Source: Cycas panzhihuaensis (taxonomy: Eukaryota > Cycadophyta). Taken from it: a stretch of 64,000 nt of DNA. The DNA lies in assembly GCA_023213395.1 (NCBI GenBank), contig CM041465.1, forward strand, positions 20,708,001 through 20,772,000, written 5' to 3'. The number at the start of each line of letters is the position of its first letter. The first letter of the stretch is position 1. A program made the position numbers and the translations under genes. The notes beneath the pieces were generated by a model. The model searched no databases and was not told the DNA's origin. It saw nothing but the letters and a program-made list of their open reading frames with translations. This document shows positions 55,250 to 64,000 of the stretch, piece after piece.

Positions 55250-57731
55250 AAGCTGGTATCCTTGTAGGGGGGTACAATCATATGATCCTATGTGACCCCC
55301 TAGAGGTCCATGCTTTCCCCTGTCAAAGTCAGTATGTACATCTCCTACTCTACTGCTGCCCCGCTCCTGGGGTACCATCTCTTGGTTTGTGTGATCCCTC
55401 TCCTGGGGCCCACATCCCTCCGAAGCTCCTCTTAGGCCTTCGTGAGCTGCCTACCTCACTTCCCTCGTCTCGTGGTCGTCTCGGGGTCATCGCCACCGTG
55501 TGGGTATATGTCCTGCTCCGGCTTAACGTCAACGCCATCTGAGCCACCAGTTGATCGTATCGGGCCTGGATATGATCCCTCTCTCCTCAGAGTCCCTCCT
55601 CCGTTACTCTGAGGTCCTCTTCTAGTACTGCTATTTAGACCCTACTCTCTGCATCTCCACTTGCTCTGCCTTGTGTCTTTAGGGCTTGCACCCGTCTGCA
55701 TTGCTCATCTCTCTTGCACCTCGCCTCATCCTACTTCTACTGCAGTTGTCCCTGGGATGTCATGTGCTCTTGGGACTCAGCGGCCCAAATGTCCCTCGCC
55801 CTCACTAATGGGGCAAATGCCTCCATATGGGTGCCTGCCGCCCAATGTGCATCACCTGCCTGGATGGGCAGTTGCCCCTCTGCATACACCTGAGGGAATA
55901 TCTCCTTCACCATAGTCTCTACCAGTCTTTGGATCTCTACTGCACCTGCCAATATAACATGCCATGTGTCAGTATATATCCCACCACATACCATGATCAA
56001 ATCAAAACAAGTGTCTATCTGGATGCCAAACGACTTAGGAAAAGGTTAGGTCTCACCTACTGGGACTGCCAGCTCCTCTGGTCATGCGGCATCCTCCCCT
56101 CCTAGCTCTCCCCTAGCTGCGGGTGCCTCATCCTTGAGCACCTCCTCTGCCTGGGCCTCCCTCCTTGCAGGGACCAGCTCAACTCTCGTCCCTCCAGATC
56201 CTCTCACGATCTGTAGCCTGCGGGCCCTAGTCACTGGCCCCCTGCTCTCATCTGGCGCTCCTAATGGGCTTGCCTCTCCCCTCGTAGCCCCGGATGGACC
56301 CTCTGCTCCTCCTGCCGTCCCTAAAGGACCTACCTCCCCTGCAGGTCATGACGGGCTTGCCCCATCTCCTCCATCATCTCCATCATCGCCATCATCATCA
56401 TCTGTGGGTGCTCCTACTCTGCCTGCCTCGTCATCACTGTCCTACCTCACTGTCCTGTATGGCTCTGCTACGTAGTCTGGTAGGGTGAGGAGGTCCAGCG
56501 ATGTTGCCTCCACTAATCATTAGACATGGGCCTAGTCCTCTGTCCCTCTCAACCGAGTCTGCCACCTGTGGACCATCGGGGCCCCTCTGTGATGGGGTGT
56601 GGTCCCCCCACTAGTGCCATTATCGTGAAATGATCAAAGAACTAACATTGTAGTAGTGTGCTATATGATAATCCACCTCTACCGGTCATCCTGATAGTGT
56701 CCAGTTGGGTGATAAGGTTCACCGCTATCAGGGTCACCCAGTCCATCCTCACGGCCGCATAGCGCATCGCATCCAACCATCTACCCGATATCTCCCTATA
56801 GTTCTGCTTCCAGGAAATCTAAAACAGAACACACAATACAATCAATTTCCTCACCCGAGGAATCCCTAACATCAGTATGGTCTGGAGGGGAGCTCCCCTC
56901 TGCTCCCACCTGTCAGCTCCTATGAAGAACATTGCTACCTCTCTGTGTGCTGCCTTGGTGCTGTAAGGTCCCTCACCTCACCGACCTTGCGGGCCGGTAC
57001 TCCCAAGATCCGTCAGATGTCTCTCAGAATTACCACCACATCACCTACCTAAGGCAGGTGGAATACATGTCTCCTCCTATCCCAATGGGATATGATGTCA
57101 ACCAATAACCTCTAATCTGATGCATATTGAGGTGTCTTCAGGGCCTTATATAGGTCGCAACTCTACAGGATCTCCCTGTCCTCCTGGGATGCCATCTCCA
57201 TATAACTCAACATAGCCATACCCACATTCTCATGGTTATCCACCACGATGATAGCCTATCCACATCAAAAATGATCAAAGTCAGCCTTATATTAGTTATT
57301 AGCACTCCTAACTCTCTCTCAACTCTCTTCGTCTGGGATTTGGGGTACTTTTAGTCCCTCATGTAATTTTTCGCCTTTTCTACCTTCATATCACGCTTGG
57401 GTCCCGTGGCGATCAAGGCCCATAATAATGATCACAGCACCACGATCATTGCCATGGTACAAATGGTGACCCCTCAAAAGGGGGGGATTTCTGCCCTGAA
57501 AAATTAAAAAAATTCTTCTAGTAGACCCCATGGGGCCCACCGGGACTAGGGCTCACTAATGCCCAGGTCCCCACCTCTTTCTGGGTTTGATTTAGACTTT
57601 GAGAGGCCCCCGTTTGCCCATAAGGGGCACTGAAATCATATAAAAACTGTAAAAAATCAATAAAATTAAAATTCTGAAACGGGTTGGGTTTAGTGATATC
57701 TACTCACTAGATCCAGTCTCGTTGTCGCCAT
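55250..57731 (-). pseudogene. Antisense gene with plant mobile domain (PMD) in element C
   Basis: Antisense to the element, downstream of integrase. From ATG 57731 (MATTRLDL) a GTGAGT donor-like site follows. A TAG|GCT acceptor at 57256 would resume in phase as AIIVVDNHENVGMAMLSYME. Then one frame with four stops reads LLVDIISHWDRRRHVFHLP, VGDVVVILRDI and RILGVPARKVGEVRDL, the pattern of plant mobile domains (W-x-R-x-x-HxFHL then GE-xx-xTL-D-x-LGLP). Further down: DRWEQRGAPLQTILMLGIP, GRWLDAMRYAAVRMDWVTL. The C-terminal part (56000-55350) is coiled-coil-like and matches D. PMD proteins include MAIN/MAIL1, and PMD ORFs are known in gypsy elements. The role here is unknown. Decayed. Confidence 0.65.
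57256..57707 (-). other. Putative intron of the antisense gene
   Basis: Begins GTGAGTAGATATC on the minus strand and ends GATGTGGATAG. Sequence between contains many stops and T-rich tracts. Both flanking frames are in phase. Splice sites were chosen by eye; another acceptor (TTTTTCAG at about 57500) is possible. Confidence 0.4.
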
Positions 57732-57875
57732 CTCGTCTTGTCGATCCCGCTGTCTCTCCCCACTCTTCGATCCAATGGTCTGATCTCTCCCTGCATGCCT
57801 CCAAAGTTGGATGGCACTCTGCTGTGTAAGGGAATGGCTCTGGTTTCTCACGAGAGCTGGTGAAAATGAATCCAT
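57732..57875 (-). other. Upstream frame or 5' UTR of the antisense gene
   Basis: From ATG 57875 an open frame (MDSFSPALVRNQSHSL) runs in phase into MATTRLDL. It could be an N-terminal extension, but the TATA box is too close for this ATG to be well inside the transcript. Confidence 0.4.
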
Positions 57876-57890
57876 TTTCTGTTCGATTTC

Positions 57891-57899
57891 CTTATATAG
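57891..57899 (-). promoter_or_regulatory. TATA box of the antisense gene
   Basis: Minus strand CCTATATAAGG after a GC-rich stretch (GGGGCCCCTG). An in-frame ATG lies at 57875 and a second at 57731; a start of transcription about 30 bases downstream favours the second ATG. Confidence 0.5.
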
Positions 57900-57909
57900 G
57901 CAGGGGCCC

Positions 57910-58410
57910 CAACGGGCACTCCTTCTATTTTTGGCTCTACGACATCCGTTGAGACTGTCCTATTTCCCCGATTACCTTTGCCTTCTGGCCCTATCGCCCG
58001 TTGTGCTCTCTTGACACCCTTTCTGTACTTTCTTATAGATGCATTTATGGTGCCTCACTTTTGCACTTTTTTTCCTGGGCCCTTCAATCTCATTTTGCGT
58101 GCCACTCCCGTGCATGCCCGAGTTTATACTCGTTTGGCTTGTTTTATCACCCTGGACTCATTTTTGTAGTCCTTTCTCGGTCTTGGGGTCCCCTAAGGGG
58201 ATTCCCCCCCCCCCCCCCTGTCCGAGGACATGTTTCGCTTTCTGAAGTGACCTTTTGGTACTCCAAGATGCTTTTCCACCAATCGCTCTCTGGTGGTGAT
58301 CAGATTGCTTGTTCTCACCCTAGGTAACCTCATTGCTAGGTCCTCCTAGCCTTCACAGCCACCTTTTACTTACCTTTTAAGTATCGCTTTCATTATTTAT
58401 TAACTTTTAG
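57910..58410. other. Intergenic stretch with C15 run in element C
   Basis: Between the antisense promoter and the extra RNase H. It has pyrimidine-rich plus-strand sequence and a run of 15 C at 58204-58218. Open frames here (57978-58327) are unmatched and overlap each other; I take them as chance. Confidence 0.45.
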
Positions 58411-58416
58411 GACTTT

Positions 58417-58845
58417 GTGTCACCCATGTCCATCTACATTTTTACCGACGGTGGAAGCTGCGGTAACCCTGGACCTTCTACCACTACATGGATTCTCCGC
58501 AGTCCTTCTAGATATGATCTCCTCCACTCTGGGATCTTCCTCCCAGAGGCTACTAACAATGAAGTTGAATATATAACTGTGATTGAAGCCCTTACTAATG
58601 CTCTCCGTTTTCATCACGGATCCATCGTTTTGCTTTGCGACTCTCAAGTTATGGTGTCTCATCTCACCTGTGTTTACGTGTGTGATGCCCTCACTTGAGG
58701 ACTCTTGCTTTCGCCACCAGATCTCTCCTGGCCCACTTCTCTTCCATCAATATCTAACATATCGCTCGGGCCCTCAACTCTGAGGCAGATAGTCTCGTTC
58801 ACCTCATCCTTGAGTGTCGCCTTCCTCTCCTTATTGACCATCCCT
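58417..58845 (+). pseudogene. Additional (archaeal-like) RNase H of element C
   Basis: A second, non-gypsy RNase H, sense to the element. The open part (58417-58698) has SIYIFTDGGSCGNPGPSTTT (first catalytic Asp, DGGSxGNPG), ATNNEVEYITVIEAL (catalytic Glu) and VLLCDSQVMV (third acidic residue). A frameshift near 58690 moves to LAFATRSLLAHFSSINI, a stop, then HIARALNSEADSLVHLI with the final Asp. All four catalytic positions are identifiable. Such archaeal-type RNase H domains are known as an acquisition of Tat-lineage gypsy elements. Upstream lies the antisense gene, downstream the 3' LTR. Confidence 0.85.
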
Positions 58846-59257
58846 AAGGCTTGTCTGGCCACCTTGTTGCCCAAGCCCTAGGTCGTCACGCACCTCACTT
58901 TGCGACCCGTTCACACCTCCAAAACCTAGCTACTAATGAGGCTAAACTATGGCACCTACCCATTATGCTTACTCTTCTACTCGATTATGCATATCTTTCT
59001 GCATCTTTTGTGGTGGGGGCAGCCCCCTCACTTTTTTTCATTTCTCCAGTCAATTTCTAGGTGGCTCATAGGTAGTCCCTATGTTGTCCCCACCGCTACT
59101 TTTATATCCACATATTTTTCCATGACACTTGCTGGCACCCTTACCTACTATTATGATCTTGATTGATATATCTATATACACATGTGCTTGTGATGTTGTG
59201 TTGCAAGATTTGCCATCGCACTGTGCTTCCAAGCTGAAGGCTCTGCGCCATAAGGCG
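58846..59257 (+). other. Region between extra RNase H and 3' LTR
   Basis: No domain recognised. The bases just before the LTR (GCGCCATAAGGCG) are not a good polypurine tract; AAGCTGAAGG at 59231 is the nearest purine-rich string. Confidence 0.45.
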
Positions 59258-61979
59258 TGTTTCCTAGCTTCTGGGAATGGATACAGAATTGCCGACTTAG
59301 GTAAGTGCAGGTATGCTTCTCACCCTATCATCGCTTTCTTTTGATGGGTGTTTGCTTGTATGTTTGCATGTTGTGGTCTTATAGATGATTTTATCTTCGT
59401 CTACACTTATTTAGCCTATGACGACTATAGTGGGGGCATACTCCTAGTGAGTGTGGCACCTTGGTGGCCATTCCACTTCTCGTACTCTGCCCTACTTGCT
59501 CTAGGATCCACTTGGCTTGCACCACCTCTACCCGTGTGATAACCCATCATTGTTTGGTCGACTTGCCACATCGTTGGAATCCTATTTTTGCTCTTTTAGA
59601 CTCGTTTGTTGGCTTGTTTGCCCTCGGGTAGGTGTCTCAGCCCCCCATTAGCCTTGTTTGTCATTTGCCCACAGCCTAGGCTGGCTGTCTGGGCTAGTTT
59701 TTACCTCTAGGTGAATACCACCGAAAATTTCGTGGTATCGCCATAAATTCCACAGTACTGCAGATTTTATGGCGGTATGACTGTTCAGATTTATTTTTTA
59801 AAATCTGCCATGGTAATTTTGCATTTATTGTGAAACTGCCACATGTCTCGCAACTTAACTTGCCTCCAGTTGCACCCTAATCACTCAGTTTAGGATTTGG
59901 GCTGGGTATTTAAGTCCTCATTAACTCATTTTTAGGATCTTTGGTTCATTTTTTGGATTTCTCTTCAAGGAAACCACTCTGTGCTCTACTATTCTCTGCT
60001 GCTCAACTATTGCTATAGGACCTGTACCTCTCCTCCAATGTCCATCTCTCCTTTGGTGTGACTAGGACATCTTCCCAGCCCTTCACATGCCTTGGAGAGG
60101 GCCCCTTTGGAGAGTATCTCAGCAGATTCTTACCTAGGCAGCCATCAAGTCTTCTAAGTGTAGGTGTTCTTCCTCCAACTCCATTAGCAAGGTTCTAAAC
60201 CTGCCATTCCACAGTTTCTGGGCTAATTTCCTAGCCTCTCTTTAGCAGCCCTTGACTGAGGCAAGAGCCTCCCCTCCTCTTCTCAGGTATTCATTGATTT
60301 GAGCTATTTTCTTATTCAATTGATACCCCACTTTGCTTGTCCTCTTGCTTGGGTTTTTTAAGGTTGTTTTTCCCTTTGTATTGGGTTATTTTACTCCTAT
60401 CATTAGTGCCTCCTTGCCTGTATTTGTTACTCAAGGCAGTGGTAAAGAGGGGTTGCATAGGGTTTGGGAGAGAGCTGTGTGAATTCTGTACCACCTTCCA
60501 CGCTCCTTAAGTGGCTTTTAGCCCCCCAAACCTTCCCTCTTGCCCCGTGCTGTCCTTGGCACTTAAATAAGGGTTTGTTGGGCCTTCCTTAGTCACTAAA
60601 ATTAGCACTGTCACACATTGCAGTGCTGGTTTGAGGGCTTGTGCTTTGATCCGGGCAACTCATGTAAGTCTCGACTACTTGCCCTTTGCCCAACTCCTTT
60701 CCCGGCAACCCGGTTTGCTCTTCATAGCACCCCGGCTTGCTGTAGGTCTTCTTTGGCTCTTTCTAACTCTCTTGCTACTATTTCTAACCATCTTTCTTAG
60801 CCTTACCCTCGTTGCCTCATGGCTTTTAGGGAAGGTTGGGGTTGTTCTTGTGGGAGGTGGGCCAGTCCGAGGCTTACCGGTTACTTTCCACTTACTTTGG
60901 TTGTCCTCCTTTACATATTATCACCATTGTGTTGATACTAACATACACGTATTTAAGTTTATATTTGCTTTGCATATATATGTATTGTTAGGATCTCTTC
61001 CATTGCATGTTAGCACCCTTTCTCCGAAAAATGGGGAGGTTGTCATTTACTTGCAAGTATTCAGAAAGCACAAAGGACCTTTCTCCCTTTCTTCCTTTGC
61101 CGGTAAGCGCTTCCATTCATGTTGTATTTCCATGCTTTATTTATTGCTAGCATTTGGTCCCTTTCTTTCCTTTGTTTGGTACTTTAGTATTTTTCTGGGG
61201 AAGGTAAGGGAGCCCCTTATTCTGATCTATCGCGACTCTTCATGACCGCCGTGCCTTGTGGAGTAGTTTTGAGTGCCTCCTGGGAGCACCACCATTACAA
61301 CACGCTTATGTTCTAGGTACATGGTCTCACTCCACTCTATCGCTTTTTCCTTTTGAGTTTCCTTTGCGTAGTAGTAATTAACTCATTAGAAATAGAAAGG
61401 AAATCAACCTTGCTTTGGTTTGTACTTTATTTACTTTATTGCTTGCATCCTCTTTTGCCATAGGAAACAGTTTTAGGAAACCTTCCTTCATACCTTTTCC
61501 CTCCTCTTGCCGTGTAAAGTTCCTTCTCTCCTTATTATTCGTTTATTTGGTTAGTTTGCTTAGGCATACCTTGACCCATTTCCTTGGGTTATCTTTCTTG
61601 CGTTCTCTTGGTTCCCCGCCTAGCGGAATAACTAAGGTGACCCCGTCCATAGGCCACCTGCTTGCCTATCCTTCCTTGTTTCCTGTTGCTCTAGGGAAAC
61701 CCTCGAAGGTTTCTCTCCTTCCCCTTTCGGCCACCCAAGGGTGGGAGGATCCTTCCCTTAGGTTAACCTAGGCTAGCCCTATGCCTCCTCATCCCTTGTT
61801 CGAAGTGGAGGATCACTCTTTGGTAGCTATATTCCATTTGCAGGTCCCGAACTCACACTCTGATGTACGTGGCACTCTGCATTGTACTTGCCCTACTTGT
61901 AAGTCTTTCCCCTATCACATTATCGACTGCTCTTACCATTCCTGCTTAGTTAGGTAGCTATCCCGTAGATGCGCATCTA
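59258..61979 (+). repeat. 3' LTR of element C
   Basis: Starts TGTTTCCTAGC and ends GATGCGCATCTA (CA changed to TA), 2722 bases. It is followed by GACTT and gag of D. The frame at 60631-61245 matches the 5' LTR frame 48828-49697 in its last 200 codons. Confidence 0.92.
59907..59914 (+). promoter_or_regulatory. TATA-like box in the 3' LTR of C
   Basis: TATTTAAG after GGATTTGGGCTGGG, identical in context to the 5' LTR. Confidence 0.55.
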
Positions 61980-61984
61980 GACTT
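61980..61984. repeat. TSD of element C, right
   Basis: GACTT, then CAACATGGACTTCAGG, gag of element D. Confidence 0.88.
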
Positions 61985-63662
61985 CAACATGGACTTCAGG
62001 GTGAAGGCCATTAATAAAGAGATCTCTCTTTAGCTCCTTAGGCAAGGTTGACATTGTGGAGTGGAGAAGATCATGGAAGAATCTCACAAAGTCATGATTC
62101 ATCTCATCATGACCTTCTTTAAGAGATAGGAGAGCCTTCAATCTGCTCTTGAAAGGACGAGCTATGTAAAAATAATTAACAAATTTATTAACGAGTTGTT
62201 GGAATGAGTAAATAGAGTGTATGAGAAGGTGATAGAACCATTTAAGGGTATCACCTTAGAGAGAGCATGGAAAGAGTTTCATTAGAATATTGTTGTATGC
62301 CCAATAATCGATGCATGCCATAAGAAAACTCCTAATGTGCTCTATCAAGTCTTGCGAAGAGGTCCCATTGAATTTGGGCACGTCGGGAGGGTGAGGTGGT
62401 AAGTTAGTTCTTAGCACCTCGATGGATAGAGGAGTTGATCTATAATCTATAAAGGGGTATACCCTTGATTGGACCATAGGATCAATGAAAGATAGAAGAG
62501 CAGGTGGGTAAGGTTTCCCAAATCCTCCTTAGGAGACTCTATTTGGAAGGGGATATGTGCTTCCTCCCATTTGATAGGAGGAAATAAATCTTGCATTTGA
62601 AGGGATTAGAAGAGGAATAGATGGATACAAGTGTCCCATCCCTCCTTGAGGATACACCCCTTACTGAAAGGGGATATGAGAGGAAGCACCTTAGGAGGGG
62701 ACTTGTCCTCCTTGCAAAGGCGCCACATAAGGAGGAGAGTAAGATGATGGAATGGAAGGGTGTGGAACTAGATTTTATCTGTATAGGCTACCTGAAGGGG
62801 GTGCAACACCATATGGATGCAAAGGATCTACTCCATAAATAGGAATAGGATTCCCCTTATCATGCTCCCATGGTTAGGAAGTATATCTTAGGGCACGTAA
62901 AGGGAAGGATCTCTAGCTTGAGCTTGGGTATGTGCAGGGATTAGTCCTGTGCAACTAGAAGTAGGGGCATACATGGGTCCTCTAGATATAACAGGAGGAG
63001 GATATACTATAGTTGGTTGAGGCATAGTTGTTTGACTAGAGGGAGGTATACTCAACCCCAAGTTAAGAAGAGGGTATGACTTGGGTGGTCCCTTAAAAAT
63101 ATGGACCACAAGGAGAGAAAGATGCAATAAGGGATGCACTCATTATAGGTAAGGGAGTTGAATGGGATGGATGAGGTAATAAGGATGTAGAAGAAGGAAG
63201 CACTATACTTTGTAGGATGGTATCCAACCACTTAGGATATGATTAGAGGCTAGCAATTTGGAAGCATTAGTTAAGGGCTTCCACAACATCTGTGAAAGGG
63301 GTATCCACCTGATCATATGAGGTGGAAGGGTCCTCATATAAAGCAGACCCCACAAGGTGATGCTCGTGAGGATTTCCACCAAGGTGGTGATACCCCAAGG
63401 GAGAAGATGCCTCCACCTCATGAGTGGAGAGGTGATGGACTTACAGGTGCTCATGATCACTGAGGTAGAGGATAGGTTCTTCATCCTCTTGGGTAGGCCC
63501 TTGGAAAGAAGCAGATAGCTTGTGGGATTTGAAGATATAGACATGATATGCCCAATCTGAAGGAAATCCTTCCATGGTTGAATCAAATGATAGAAGAGGG
63601 TAGTAAGGGGAGTCTTCCAATGAAGGAGGAAGGCCTCATAAATAATAGGAGAATTATCACAT
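61985..63662 (-). pseudogene. gag: gag N-terminal part of element D
   Basis: The homologous ATG at 63662 is followed by two stops (TGA, TAA). Then GLPPSLEDSPYYPLL and SFDSTMEGFP appear in the family position. A Pro-rich middle (62888-63139: PSSQTTMPQPTIVYPPP) is followed by the capsid core start at 62256-62477 (FIDYRSTPLSIEVLRTNLPP, FNGTSSQDLIEHIRSF, ACIDYWAYNNILMKLFP). The rest of the core runs to 61985, where element C interrupts. It continues at 47705. Confidence 0.8.
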
Positions 63663-63800
63663 ACAAGTTCCACCTAAAAATTAGAAGAAGGAAAAAAGAG
63701 ATGGTAAGATGCAAGTATTAGGCTTTGCCCAACAAATTAAGGAGAGCTACTGAAAAGGAGGTAGCACCAACAGATTAGGGAGAAAGAATCAATCCATTAT

Positions 63801-63826
63801 TGGCGAGTCCCCAGTATGGTTGTCAA
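63801..63826 (-). other. Primer-binding site of element D
   Basis: Minus strand TTGACAACCATACTGGGGAC then TCGCCAA, in the same position and pattern as in A, B and C. Confidence 0.5.
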
Positions 63827-64000
63827 TGGAATCACACCTCTGGGGGGGTCACTAGACTTGGGTGAGATCAAGCCAACATGGCTAACAATGTTATGGCTAT
63901 GGACCTATAAAAGGAAGAGAAAGAGATCATCCACAAAGGGCATCCATGCATCAGAACACAGGTTTGAGGACCCATAAATGGTACATAAACTTCCTTTTTG
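63827..64000 (-). repeat. Start of the 5' LTR of element D (U5 end)
   Basis: Minus strand ends GTGTGATTCCA at 63827, like TATCCA in B and GTCCA in C. Only the last 174 bases are in the window. Confidence 0.7.

Larger units (their letters stand above)
47711..61979 (+). mobile_element. Element C: complete-ended, internally deleted Tat-like retrotransposon (14.27 kb)
   Basis: Plus-strand element with two LTRs of about 2.72 kb and the TSD GACTT. Internal order: primer site, gag, protease, linker, integrase C-terminus, antisense PMD-type gene, extra RNase H, 3' LTR. RT, gypsy RNase H and the integrase core are missing: the linker joins directly to the integrase C-terminus near 54325. A hand comparison of 49861-50223 with 61409-61771 gave about 19 mismatches in 360 bases, mostly transitions, so the insertion is moderately old. 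As it stands it would depend on enzymes made by relatives. Confidence 0.92.
37091..64000 (-). mobile_element. Element D: Tat-like Ty3/gypsy copy, split by two insertions
   Basis: Minus-strand copy running from a 5' LTR at the right edge (63827 onward) through gag, protease, RT, RNase H, integrase and the post-integrase region to about 37091, where it fades into AT-rich DNA. The 3' LTR and extra RNase H are not seen, so the 3' end is deleted or interrupted. A copia-like element (40666-44548) separates RT from RNase H, and element C (47711-61979) splits gag. The TSDs GGTCT and GACTT fit D sequence on both sides. D is therefore older than both inserts. Confidence 0.85.

Noticed and set aside
56134-56488. 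Plus-strand Pro/Ser-rich frame of 113 codons in element C
   Set aside because: Low-complexity translation opposite the antisense gene; no homologous sense frame in D.
56845-56885. 36-base GT-AG interval in the antisense PMD gene read as an intron
   Set aside because: Shorter than plant introns can normally be; more likely a chance GT/AG pair around a stop.
1-64000. tRNA, rRNA or intact host protein-coding genes
   Set aside because: Scanned by eye on both strands; none seen. Small or diverged RNA genes could be missed without a covariance-model search.

Overview
This is nuclear DNA from a large-genome plant, and as far as I can read it consists almost entirely of decayed, mutually nested retrotransposons. 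I see no intact host gene, rRNA, tRNA or CRISPR array. The plant assignment rests on plant-type families: Tat-like Ty3/gypsy elements with 2.5-2.75 kb LTRs and an extra RNase H, a plant L1-type LINE with a C-terminal RNase H, copia-type fragments with initiator-tRNA-Met type primer sites, and an antisense gene with a plant mobile domain (PMD). I cannot name the species. Coordinates of domains inside decayed elements are approximate; LTR ends, target-site duplications (TSDs) and primer sites were read base by base.

Layout. (1) 1-18407, minus strand: two copies of one Tat-like gypsy family. Element A (5' LTR 7400-9896, gag, protease, RT, RNase H, integrase, running off the left edge) sits inside the integrase gene of element B (5' LTR 15656-18407). 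B has lost the half of its RT that carries the catalytic YxDD box. (2) 18408-27883, AT-rich: two direct repeats of about 3.3-3.6 kb lie head to tail, like abutting LTRs. Each contains a degenerate array with a period near 52 bp. A tRNA-Met type primer site follows at 26208, and there is a scrap of copia RT on the minus strand. (3) 27901-34063: a full-length but mutated L1-type LINE on the minus strand, flanked by a 17-bp TSD and clearly more GC-rich than its surroundings. (4) 34081-37090: AT-rich, no gene seen.

(5) 37091-64000: a third Tat-like copy, element D (minus strand), split by two insertions. A 3.88-kb copia-like element (40666-44548, TSD GGTCT) lies between its RT and RNase H. A 14.27-kb plus-strand relative, element C (47711-61979, TSD GACTT), lies in its gag. 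Element C has both LTRs but lacks RT, gypsy RNase H and most of integrase, so it is non-autonomous as it stands.

Points of most interest. Element C carries, antisense between the integrase remnant and the 3' LTR, a decayed PMD-type gene with its own TATA box and a plausible intron. Its C-terminal part is recognisably conserved in D. C also carries an additional RNase H on the sense strand. The copia-like element carries two pieces of a host hnRNP-like RNA-recognition motif (RRM) in swapped order, on the strand opposite its gag.

How the parts relate. Gag, protease, RT, RNase H and integrase of the gypsy family form one replication cycle that no copy here could complete alone. Many in-frame stops are TAG, TGA or TAA where a C-to-T change would explain them, as expected of long-methylated plant repeats.
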